Source: Pantoea agglomerans
GTDB taxonomy: Bacteria > Pseudomonadota > Gammaproteobacteria > Enterobacterales > Enterobacteriaceae
Length of the DNA stretch: 64,000 bases
Direction: 5' to 3'
Assembly: GCF_020149765.1 (NCBI RefSeq)
Contig: NZ_CP083809.1
Coordinates: forward strand, 682,001-746,000
The notes under the pieces were generated by a model. The model ran no database searches, was not told where the DNA came from, and was given only the letters and a program-made list of their open reading frames with translations. The position numbers and the translations under genes were made by a program. This document shows, in pieces, positions 18,362 through 26,900 of the stretch. How positions within the stretch are numbered: position 1 is the first letter of the stretch; the number at the start of each line of letters is the position of its first letter.

Positions 18362-18400
18362 TAAAAAACAAGGCTCTCCCCCTGTTACAGAGGAGAGCCT
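18362..18400 (-). terminator. Rho-independent terminator of metK
   Basis: A perfect 9-bp AGGCTCTCC/GGAGAGCCT stem (18371-18379 with 18392-18400) followed on the minus strand by TTGTTTTTTAG. It lies 13 bases beyond the metK stop codon. Confidence 0.88.
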
Positions 18401-18413
18401 CAGAAGAGAAACC

Positions 18414-19565
18414 TTACAGGCCCGCAGCTTCGCGCAGCTGAGCGGCCTTGTCGGTTTTTTCCCACGGGAAGTGTTCGCGACCGAAGTGGCCGTAAGCGGC
18501 GGTCTCTTTATAGATCGGCTGCAGCAGGTCCAGCATCTGGATCAGGCCGTAAGGGCGCAGGTCGAAGAACTCGCGCACCAGCAGGGTCAGCTGTTCGGTT
18601 GAAATCTTCTCGGTGCCGAAGGTTTCCACCATGATAGAGGTCGGCTCCGCTACGCCGATAGCGTAGGAGACCTGAATCTCGCAGCGGTCAGCCAGGCCGG
18701 CGGCAACGATGTTTTTCGCCACGTAGCGTGCCGCGTAGGCAGCGGAACGGTCAACCTTCGAGGGATCCTTGCCAGAGAAAGCACCGCCGCCGTGGCGCGC
18801 CATGCCGCCGTAGGTATCAACGATGATTTTACGTCCGGTCAGGCCGCAGTCGCCCATCGGGCCGCCGATAACGAAGCGGCCGGTCGGGTTGATATGGTAT
18901 TTGGTGCTGGCGTTGATCCACTCGGCTGGCAGCACCGGCTTGATGATCTCTTCCATGACCGCCTCGCGCAGGGTGGCCTGCTCGATATCTTCCGCATGCT
19001 GGGTTGACAGCACCACCGCGTCGATGCCGACAATTTTGCCCGCGTCGTACTGGAAGGTGATCTGGCTTTTCGCATCGGGACGCAGCCACGGCAGCGTGCC
19101 GTTTTTACGCACTTCAGACTGGCGCTGCACCAGACGGTGCGCATAGGTTACCGGCGCCGGCATCAGCACGTCGGTTTCGTTGGTGGCGTAGCCGAACATC
19201 AGCCCCTGGTCGCCCGCGCCCTGCTCCAGCGGGTCGGTGCGGTCAACGCCCTGATTAATATCAGGCGACTGCTTGCCGATGGCGCTCAGTACGGCGCAGG
19301 AGTTGGCGTCAAAGCCCATATCGGAATGGACATAACCGATTTCACGTACGGTATTGCGGGTGATCTCTTCGATATCGACCCATGCGCTGGTGGTGATCTC
19401 ACCGCCGACCAGCACCATACCGGTTTTTACGTAGGTTTCGCAGGCCACGCGCGCTTTGGGATCCTGCTCGAGGATGGCGTCCAGCACGGCGTCAGAAATC
19501 TGGTCGGCGATTTTATCAGGATGTCCTTCTGATACGGACTCGGACGTAAAAAGGTGTTTAGCCAT
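18414..19565 (-). CDS. metK: S-adenosylmethionine synthetase
   Basis: 383 residues. Makes S-adenosylmethionine from methionine and ATP in the cytoplasm, usually as a tetramer. N-terminal [14 protein letters not shown] carries active-site H15 and D17; the P-loop-like [19 protein letters not shown] and the active-site loop segment [12 protein letters not shown] are intact. The start [10 protein letters not shown] at 19565 matches the family; the upstream in-frame extension is not conserved. Palindromic sequences upstream resemble MetJ boxes. Confidence 0.97.
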   Translation of the reverse strand: MAKHLFTSESVSEGHPDKIADQISDAVLDAILEQDPKARVACETYVKTGMVLVGGEITTSAWVDIEEITRNTVREIGYVHSDMGFDANSCAVLSAIGKQSPDINQGVDRTDPLEQGAGDQGLMFGYATNETDVLMPAPVTYAHRLVQRQSEVRKNGTLPWLRPDAKSQITFQYDAGKIVGIDAVVLSTQHAEDIEQATLREAVMEEIIKPVLPAEWINASTKYHINPTGRFVIGGPMGDCGLTGRKIIVDTYGGMARHGGGAFSGKDPSKVDRSAAYAARYVAKNIVAAGLADRCEIQVSYAIGVAEPTSIMVETFGTEKISTEQLTLLVREFFDLRPYGLIQMLDLLQPIYKETAAYGHFGREHFPWEKTDKAAQLREAAGL

Positions 19566-19675
19566 TCTGTTCTTTACCTTACAAATGGTTTGAATTCGAC
19601 TGCATAGCGTAAGTGAGGTGATCCTACTTGACGCCCCTTCAGGCAAAGCCGCGAGCAGTAAGAAGTGTCAGTAAG

Positions 19676-19724
19676 CCAGACGGAAACCGCCTGGATGTTA
19701 ACCAGTTTAGATGGAAAACCATCT
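19676..19724 (-). promoter_or_regulatory. Candidate MetJ operator of metK
   Basis: Two related palindromic blocks, CCAGACGG-AAA-CCGCCTGG (19676-19694, imperfect) and AGATGG-AAAA-CCATCT (19709-19724, perfect arms). On the minus strand the second reads as tandem 8-mers AGCCGTCC, AGATGGTT, TTCCATCT, which match the met box AGACGTCT at 6, 5 and 4 of 8 positions. E. coli metK is MetJ-repressed; assignment here is tentative. Confidence 0.4.
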
Positions 19725-19734
19725 GGACGGCTAT

Positions 19735-20001
19735 TTTAGGTTAAGGGGTGAGCGAAATGCCAGCCCTTTTTCTGTTTCCGCATTTTTCGGAAAAGCGGTG
19801 GCTGGCAAAAAAACGTGACGCTAAACGGCGGCAGACCAGCGAAACGCTTTGCAATTTTGCCCGTCAGGCGGTATAAAACGCCGCTGCTGCCTGACGCAGC
19901 CCTGAGGATGACGCCGCTGTGCGTAGCCACTGTCAGAGCCTCTCTGACGTTCGCCCAGATTGTTTCCACATGCGAAAACATGTGTGGAGGTGACAGAAGT
20001 A
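19735..20001. other. Divergent metK-speA intergenic region
   Basis: No established gene. The right end contains an inverted repeat CACATG-CGAAAA-CATGTG (near 19966-19983) running directly into the ribosome-binding site of the small ORF at 20002. Longer frames on either strand lack ribosome-binding sites and look like non-coding noise. Confidence 0.45.
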
Positions 20002-20133
20002 ATGAACCACGCTTTACTCTCTTGCGGTTCTCTGCGCTTAACGGGCGCGCTGGCGTTCTCCTTTCCTGCCTATTCTACTCTTTTCCGACGTATCGCCTGT
20101 TGCGGTCATTCTCCCGACACGCGCGCCGGTTAA
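20002..20133 (+). CDS. Candidate 43-residue leader peptide ahead of speA
   Basis: An ATG at 20002 has a near-perfect Shine-Dalgarno GGAGGTGA eight bases upstream and opens a 43-codon frame ending at TAA 20131-20133. The peptide is hydrophobic in the middle (LTGALAFSFPAYSTLF) and ends with arginines, cysteines and histidine (RRIACCGH). A small hairpin (CACATG/CATGTG) sits just before the ribosome site. It ends 149 bases before speA in the same direction. E. coli has a small ORF of similar size (yqgB) near speA, but I cannot align the two. It could regulate speA or be a standalone small protein; coding is inferred only from the ribosome site. Confidence 0.5.
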   Translation: MNHALLSCGSLRLTGALAFSFPAYSTLFRRIACCGHSPDTRAG

Positions 20134-20282
20134 CCTGTACCTTCTTAACTGACGCTTTACTGGCGGTCGCGCGTCGGTGAACGTCGTGATGCATTCGAGG
20201 TCCACTTATACGTTACGGGCCAGGGTGTTTTACACTTAGCTTTGTGCTTTTTTCACATTTCAACAGAAATTCGAGGTTCGTG

Positions 20283-22259
20283 ATGTCTGGCGACATGAAG
20301 ACTATCAAGGGTTCGTCAGCTGGCGAACAGGGTGTGCTCCGCTCAATGCAGGAGGTTGCAATGAACGACCAGGATGCCAGCAAAATGCTGCGTACCTATA
20401 ACGTTGCCTGGTGGGGCAATAACTACTACGACGTTAACGAACGCGGTCACGTCAGCGTCTGTCCGAATCCGGACGAGCCGACGCTGCGCGTCGATCTGGC
20501 GAATCTGGTGAAAGAGCGCGAAGCCCAGGGCCAGCGTCTGCCTGCGCTGTTCTGCTTTCCACAAATCCTGCAGCATCGTCTGCGCTCCATTAACGCGGCG
20601 TTTAAACGCGCGCGCGAATCCTACGGCTACCGCGGCGACTACTTCCTGGTCTATCCGATTAAGGTCAACCAGCACAAGCGCGTGATTGAATCGCTGGTCA
20701 ACTCCGGCGAGCCGCTGGGGCTGGAAGCGGGCTCTAAAGCGGAGCTGATGGCGGTGCTGGCGCACGCGGGCAAAACCCGTACGGTGATCGTCTGCAACGG
20801 CTACAAAGACCGTGAATATATCCGTCTGGCGCTGATTGGCGAAAAGCTCGGCCACAAAGTCTATCTGGTCATCGAGAAGATGACGGAAGTGCGTCTGGTG
20901 CTGGAAGAGGCCGAGCGCCTGAACGTGGTGCCGCGTCTCGGCATCCGCGCGCGCCTGGCGTCGCAGGGCTCCGGCAAATGGCAGTCAAGCGGCGGTGAAA
21001 AATCGAAGTTCGGCCTCTCGGCGTCGCAGGTGCTGCAGCTGGTGGAGATTATGCGCAACGCCGGCCGTCTCGACAGCCTGCAGCTGCTGCACTTCCATCT
21101 CGGTTCGCAGATGGCCAATATCCGCGATATCGCCACCGGGGTGCGCGAGTCGGCGCGCTTCTACGTTGAGCTGGCGAAGCTTGGCGTCAACATTAAATGC
21201 TTCGACGTCGGCGGCGGTCTGGGCGTCGATTATGAAGGCACCCGTTCGCAGTCCGACTGTTCGGTTAACTACGGTCTGAACGAGTACGCCAACAACGTTA
21301 TCTGGGCGATCGGCGACGCCTGCGAAGAACATGGCCTGGATCACCCGACGGTGATCACCGAGTCGGGCCGCGCCGTTACCGCGCACCATACCGTGCTGGT
21401 CTCCAACATTATCGGCGTAGAGCGTAACGAGTTCATCACGCCGCAGGCGCCGGAAGAGGATGCGCCGCGCCCGATACTCAGCATGTGGGAAACCTGGCAG
21501 GAGATGCATGAACCTGACGTGCGTCGCTCGCTGCGCGAGTGGCTGCACGACAGCCAGATGGATCTGCACGATATCCACACCGGCTACGCCTCCGGCACCT
21601 ACGATCTGACGCAGCGCGCCTGGGCGGAGCAGCTTTACCTGAGCATCTGCCACTATATTCAGCAGCATCTCGATCCGAGCAACCGCGCGCACCGTCCGAT
21701 TATCGACGAGCTGCAGGAGCGTATGGCGGACAAGATGTACGTTAACTTCTCGCTGTTCCAGTCGATGCCGGATGCCTGGGGCATCGATCAGCTCTTCCCG
21801 GTGCTGCCGCTGGAAGGATTGAATAAAAAGCCGGAGCGCCGCGCGGTGCTGCTGGATATCACCTGCGACTCCGACGGCACCATCGATCACTACGTCGACG
21901 GCGACGGCATTGCCGCTACCATGCCAATGCCGGAATATGACCCGGAGAATCCGCCGATGCTCGGCTTCTTTATGGTCGGTGCCTATCAGGAGATCCTCGG
22001 CAATATGCATAACCTGTTCGGCGATACCGAGGCGGTCAACGTTTACGCGCGCGCGGGCGGTGAAGTCGAGGTCGAGCTGTCAGATGAGGGCGACACCGTG
22101 GCGGATATGCTGGAGTACGTGCAGCTTAACCCCGACGAGCTGATGACGCTGTTCCGTAATCAGGTTAAAGAGACCGATCTCGATGATGAGCTGCGCGCGC
22201 AGTTCCTGGAAGAGTTTGAAAGCGGCCTGTACGGCTATACCTACCTTGAAGATGAGTAA
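20283..22259 (+). CDS. speA: Biosynthetic arginine decarboxylase
   Basis: 658 residues, exactly the E. coli length. PLP- and Mg-dependent decarboxylation of arginine to agmatine, the first step of the arginine-agmatine-putrescine route. PLP lysine K127 lies in [32 protein letters not shown] and the C-terminal [10 protein letters not shown] (active-site cysteine) are intact. The ATG at 20283 follows CGAGG and lines up with the E. coli start; an upstream ATG at 20244 is not conserved. In E. coli speB follows directly; here it is 24.7 kb away. Confidence 0.96.
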   Translation: MSGDMKTIKGSSAGEQGVLRSMQEVAMNDQDASKMLRTYNVAWWGNNYYDVNERGHVSVCPNPDEPTLRVDLANLVKEREAQGQRLPALFCFPQILQHRLRSINAAFKRARESYGYRGDYFLVYPIKVNQHKRVIESLVNSGEPLGLEAGSKAELMAVLAHAGKTRTVIVCNGYKDREYIRLALIGEKLGHKVYLVIEKMTEVRLVLEEAERLNVVPRLGIRARLASQGSGKWQSSGGEKSKFGLSASQVLQLVEIMRNAGRLDSLQLLHFHLGSQMANIRDIATGVRESARFYVELAKLGVNIKCFDVGGGLGVDYEGTRSQSDCSVNYGLNEYANNVIWAIGDACEEHGLDHPTVITESGRAVTAHHTVLVSNIIGVERNEFITPQAPEEDAPRPILSMWETWQEMHEPDVRRSLREWLHDSQMDLHDIHTGYASGTYDLTQRAWAEQLYLSICHYIQQHLDPSNRAHRPIIDELQERMADKMYVNFSLFQSMPDAWGIDQLFPVLPLEGLNKKPERRAVLLDITCDSDGTIDHYVDGDGIAATMPMPEYDPENPPMLGFFMVGAYQEILGNMHNLFGDTEAVNVYARAGGEVEVELSDEGDTVADMLEYVQLNPDELMTLFRNQVKETDLDDELRAQFLEEFESGLYGYTYLEDE

Positions 22260-22273
22260 CTAACGCTTCACGT

Positions 22274-22305
22274 CGGGCTCCGCCTGGGGCCCGGCAGCCT
22301 CTTTT
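22274..22305 (+). terminator. Possible terminator of speA
   Basis: A 5-bp CGGGC/GCCCG stem (22274-22278 with 22289-22293) followed by CAGCCTCTTTT, 15 bases past the speA stop. Weak stem, so termination is uncertain. Confidence 0.4.
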
Positions 22306-22860
22306 CCCGCCTGCAATCTCCCTTTTTACCGGTTTTGTGAGCGCTATCACTTTTTCGCCCCGGTTAAGCTTCGTAAAGACTCGCGTTTTACCCTGGATTT
22401 ACAACGTCGCTGAATTTTTCAGGAAAAACGAGGCGTTAGCGTTGGTCTTTGTTCAGAGCGTCTTGATCGTTAAATTTATTGCCTGTATGGCTGATAATTT
22501 TCAGGCTTATATATTACTAAATTTAAACAATATAACTAAAGCAGAATTAGGAGTGGGCGTTTCTTTTCTGACGCTTTCTGGAAATCACGGCTGTTTTCGC
22601 TCCAGATAAAATTTATCAGCGAAAGTGATGTTTGTCGCAAGTGTATATATATTTTTATCAATAAAAACATATGAGTAGATATTTTTGATTTCGTCAAGTC
22701 TGGAGTAGAGATTAATTTAAGGCATGTTTTATGATTTTTTTTGGCAAAAAATATCTTGCTGCCGCCTTTATTGATTGGTTATGTCTATTGAATTTCCAGT
22801 CCGGTTTGGCTTAAATCTATTTTTCAAAATGTAAGTTGTACGTTAGCATCAGTTTAAGGT
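22306..22860. other. AT-rich non-coding gap at the left end of the adhesin island
   Basis: About 550 bases, visibly AT-rich against GC-rich surroundings, with runs such as TATATATATTTTTATC. A 90-codon frame (22337-22609) has no ribosome-binding site or recognisable similarity and is not called. The composition is what an H-NS-silenced promoter region of an acquired island would look like, and it may mark the left boundary of the insertion between speA and speB. No direct repeats, integrase or tRNA are seen. Confidence 0.55.
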
Positions 22861-22887
22861 GTTAAGAATCTTCAGGGTTTTCTTAAC
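22861..22887 (+). promoter_or_regulatory. RcsAB-like box within a palindrome, upstream of the EAL gene
   Basis: GTTAAGAA-N11-TTCTTAAC is a perfect 8-bp inverted repeat. Its left part TAAGAATCTTCAGG (22863-22876) matches the RcsAB box TAAGAATATTCCTA at 10 of 14 positions. It lies 78 bases upstream of the EAL-protein start. Rcs phosphorelay control of biofilm genes is well known in this order; its use here is inferred. Confidence 0.4.
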
Positions 22888-22964
22888 GTTCATATGAGTT
22901 TTCCTGACATTTCTGCTGCTGCTTACAGGCGGCTGACTTATCAGGTTGAGCGGGTAGCAGCAGA

Positions 22965-23741
22965 ATGGGTCGCCAACTACATCTTCGTCAGCATTACGTT
23001 TTTTTGCTCGACCCGATTCATGCTCCCTCAGGGAAAGTGATAGCGTGGGAGCTGCTGACGCGCTTTACGCCGGATCGCGGCATGCCTGAACTGGCGGAAG
23101 CCAGCAGCGAACATCATCTGTTTGACTGCCTGCTTGAAGCGGAAAAGTGGCAGCTGTTTCAGCTGCAGCTAAAACAGCTTGAGTCGCTTTATAAAAGCGG
23201 TTTTACGCAGCTTGTTAGCCTGAATATCGATGGCGATATTATTCGCGGCATTTTAAATAGTGAGGCGATACAGCAGAGGCTGGATCGGCTGCCGCTACTG
23301 CGTCTCGAAATTTCCGCCTTATTCACCGAACGCTATCGCGCTGCCGATCGTCTGCTGCTGCAAAAGCTGGCAGGTATTACCCCGGCGTTATTATGGCTGG
23401 ACGATTTTGCCGCGGGTGGTTCAACGCTGTCGATGCTCAGCAGCGGCCTGTTTGAATATGTCAAAATCAGCCGTGACTTCTTCTGGAAATATGGCGAAGG
23501 CTACGCCTTTGATACGCTGCTTAATCATGTAAACGATTTCAGCAGCGGCGTAATCGTCCAGGGCATTGAAACAGAAAGGCATCTGCAACGGGCGGCGCAT
23601 AAACAGATTATCGGCCTGCAGGGCCGCCACTGGCAGGCGCGCGCTATGGCAGATGTCATTGATCACACTACAAAAGTATTTCCATCCAGAACCATAAAAA
23701 AACAGCCGTCTGCTACCGTCAGCTACCCTAACTTTTTATGA
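22965..23741 (+). CDS. Degenerate EAL-domain protein
   Basis: 258 residues, essentially one EAL domain with no sensory or membrane part. Equivalent motifs: EAL becomes WELLTRF; the asparagine motif is VSLNIDG; the third glutamate is LRLEIS; the DDF loop is LWLDDFAAGGSTL; the lysine motif is VKISRDF; and the usual AEGVE is VQGIET, replacing a conserved glutamate. Several metal-binding positions remain, but the EAL and EGVE changes suggest weak or no c-di-GMP phosphodiesterase activity, as in the protein-binding YdiV type. The ATG at 22965 is the first possible start after an in-frame TGA; its ribosome site is poor. It lies 236 bases before the adhesin gene in the same direction, so a regulatory role in adhesin expression is likely. 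Confidence 0.85.
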   Translation: MGRQLHLRQHYVFLLDPIHAPSGKVIAWELLTRFTPDRGMPELAEASSEHHLFDCLLEAEKWQLFQLQLKQLESLYKSGFTQLVSLNIDGDIIRGILNSEAIQQRLDRLPLLRLEISALFTERYRAADRLLLQKLAGITPALLWLDDFAAGGSTLSMLSSGLFEYVKISRDFFWKYGEGYAFDTLLNHVNDFSSGVIVQGIETERHLQRAAHKQIIGLQGRHWQARAMADVIDHTTKVFPSRTIKKQPSATVSYPNFL

Positions 23742-23746
23742 TATGC

Positions 23747-23774
23747 CGCCTGTTTCCGTTATTACGGAAGCGGG
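23747..23774 (+). terminator. Hairpin after the EAL gene
   Basis: TTTCCGT-TATT-ACGGAA with outer CCGC/GCGG pairing, 5-30 bases after the EAL stop, followed by CTAGCCCTTTGT rather than a clean T run. It may partly separate EAL and adhesin transcripts. Confidence 0.4.
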
Positions 23775-23883
23775 CTAGCCCTTTGTGGTTATTAGAAAAA
23801 TAAAAGTGATTCCCTCACCAGGATAAAGACTCAACACGGCTCAGTGCGATTTCGTCAGACAGATGGGATCGACAAAGAGGGGA

Positions 23884-23908
23884 GTGAATAGCACACAGCG
23901 TTATTCAC
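23884..23908. promoter_or_regulatory. Palindrome upstream of the adhesin gene
   Basis: GTGAATA-N11-TATTCAC, a perfect 7-bp inverted repeat 70 bases upstream of the adhesin start. Spacing of the arms equals that of the palindrome ahead of the EAL gene, though the sequence differs. A transcription-factor site is plausible; none is recognised. Confidence 0.4.
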
Positions 23909-23977
23909 GGAAAACCGGGATCTCAGGGTGCCGGGCATTTTTATGAATATTAATAACCTCAATGGGATATACATAAC

Positions 23978-26900
23978 ATGAATAATATCTCAGTAACGCC
24001 TAAAGGCGGTACTATCGCCTCGCAGCTGAGTGGCAGCGACGTCAATTTGTCCACTCCAAGTGTGGTTAAACTCAACCTCAATCGATCTGACATCAAATCT
24101 TTCACGCGTAACGGCAACGATCTTATCGTTACCACCAACTCTGGCGAAAAGGTTGTTATTCATAATTTTTATGGCCCGGCAGGTGAAAGCGACCTGGTGC
24201 TGCAGGATGACAAGGGCGCGCTCTGGTGGGTTGAAGATCCCGGCCAGCAGGGGTTCCAGTATATCTCTATCGACAGCACTGAAGGGCTGCTGGCCGAGAA
24301 CCTGACCAGTGACAACACCATTGCCGCCTTTGGTATCGGCGGTGCGGCGCTGGCCGGTATCGGCGCGCTGTTCGCCGCTAACGGCGGCGGTGGTGGTGGC
24401 GGTGGAGATGGTACCGACGGCGGCGATAATACCGGCGGCGGCACGGGCGGCGGCGACAATGGCGGCGGCACAGGCGGCGACGGCGGCACAGGCGGCGACG
24501 GCGGTACAGGCGGCGACGGTGGCACGGGCGGCGGCAACAATGGTGGCGGCACAGGCGGTGGCGATACCACCGCGCCCGGCGCGGCTACGAATCTGGTGAT
24601 TAGCGACAGCGTCGGCAGCACCCAGGGCGCCATTGCCGCAGGCGGCGTCACCGATGACAATACGCCCGTCTTAAGCGGAACCGCGGAAGCGGGCGCCACC
24701 ATCAGCGTATATGACAACGGCACGCTGCTGGGAACGGCAATCGTCAATGCCGACGGCAGCTGGAGTTTTACCTCCCCGACGCTGGCGGATGGCCAGCACA
24801 GCCTGACGGTAACGGTCACTGACGCTGCAGGTAATATTAGCAGCCCCACCGACCCGCTAAACTTTACCGTTGATACCCTGGCGCCGACGCTAACCGACGT
24901 GAGCGCGACCAGCGACAACGGCGCGGTCCTGACGCCCATCGCCGCAAACGGCGCAACAGCCGACGCAACGCCGACGCTGCAGGGCACGGCCGAAGCGGGC
25001 AGTACCATTACGATTTCCGATAACGGCACCGTGTTGGGCACGGTTATCGCAGGCAGCGATGGCCGCTGGTCTTTCACCCCCGCCGCGCTGAGCGAAGGCA
25101 GCCATACGCTGAGCATTACCGCTGCCGACGCCGCAGGCAACGTCAGCCCGGCAACCACGCTGACCTTTACCGTCGATACTATCGCGCCGGACGCCGCCAG
25201 CAACCTGCAGCTGACCGATGACGTCGGCGACAGCCAGGGGCCGCTCGCTTCCGGCAGCTCCACCGACGACAATACACCAACGCTGAGCGGCCAGGCCGAA
25301 GCGGGCAGCGTCGTTAGCGTCTATGACGGCGCAAACTTACTGGGCACGGTTACGGCCAATGCCGACGGCAGCTGGAGCTTTACCACACCGGCGCTGAGCA
25401 ACGGCAGCCACAGCCTGACGGCGACCGTGACCGATGCGGCGGGCAACGTCAGCGCGCCGACGGCGGCGATCCAGATCAACGTCGCAGCGGATCTACCGCC
25501 GGCCACCAGCTCGCTGGAAATCACCGATGACAGCGGCAGCACCCTGGTGCCGCTGGCCGATGGCGCAGCCACGGCGGATAACACCCCGACGCTCAGCGGC
25601 CTGACTACCGCGGGCGCGCTGGTCACCCTCTATAACGGCGACGCGGCGATCGGCAGCGTCACCGCCGATGCGGCAGGCCAGTGGAATTTCACCCCCGCCG
25701 CGCTGGCGGACGGCAGCTACGCCTTCCGCGCAGATACCACCAATGCGGACGGCACCATTTCCTCCTCGCCGGTGCTGACTATCACCATCGACACCCTGGC
25801 GCCGACGGCTCCGGCCGATCTGCAGCTGGCTAATGATGACGGTGCAGCGGTGGCCGCTGGCGGCGCAACAAATGACAATACCCCGACCCTGAGCGGAAGC
25901 GCTGAGCCGGGCAGCAGCATCACCGTACGCGACGGCGACACCCTGCTGGGCACGGCAACCGCAGGCAGCGACGGCCGCTGGAGCTTTACCTCCAGTGCGC
26001 TCTCTGACGGCAGCCACAGCCTGACCGCCACCGTAACCGACGCGGCGGGCAACGTCAGCGCGCCTTCCGCGCCGCTGATCTTTACCGTCGATACGCAGGT
26101 GCCGGAGGCGGTCAGCGGTCTGGTGGTCACTGATGACGTCGGCGACAGCACCGGCCCGCTGGCGTCAGGCGCCACTACCGACGACGCCACCCCTGTTCTG
26201 AGCGGCCAGGCGGAGCCCGACTCGCTGCTGACCATTTACGATAACGGCATCGCGATCGGCAGCCTCACGGTCGGTACCGACGGCAACTGGAGCTTTACCA
26301 CCCCGACGCTGAGCAACGGCGCCCACAGCCTGACCCTGACGCAGACCGATGCGGCAGGCAACGTCAGCGCGCCGTCCGCGCCGTTCGATTTCACCGTCGC
26401 AGCCGGCGAGCCGCCGGCTGCCAGCACGCTGGTTATTACCGACGACAGCGGCAGCGCGCCGGTCGATCTGGCCGATGGCGCCAGCACCCGCGATACCACG
26501 CCGGTACTCAGCGGCGTCACCTTCGCCAACGCGCTGGTAACGCTCTATAACGGCGACAGCGTCATCGGCAGCGTCACCGCCGATATCAACGGGCAGTGGA
26601 GCTTTACCCCCGCCGCGCTGGCAGACGGCACCTATGATTTCCGCGCCAGCGTCACCGACGCCGCAGGCAATATTGCCGACTCCGCCATCCTGTCGGTCAC
26701 TGTCGACACCGTCGCGCCAACAGCCGCAGCGGGCGTCTCGCTGGTCGACGCCAGTGGCGATCCGATTGCCAACGGCGGCCTGACCAATAACAGCGCGCCG
26801 GTGCTGAGCGGCACGGCGGAGCCGGGCAGCGTCGTTACCGTCTCTGACGGTGATACGGTGCTGGGCAGCGCCACCGCTGGCCCGGACGGCAGCTGGAGCT

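Noticed and set aside
19736-19981. An 81-codon minus-strand frame upstream of metK
   Set aside because: No ribosome site and it overlaps the presumed metK/speA control region.
22337-22609. A 90-codon frame in the AT-rich gap after speA
   Set aside because: No ribosome-binding site, no recognised motif, and sequence character of non-coding DNA.
24390-24560. CRISPR-like short repeats
   Set aside because: The repeated units are contiguous, in frame and encode a Gly-rich linker; there are no spacers.
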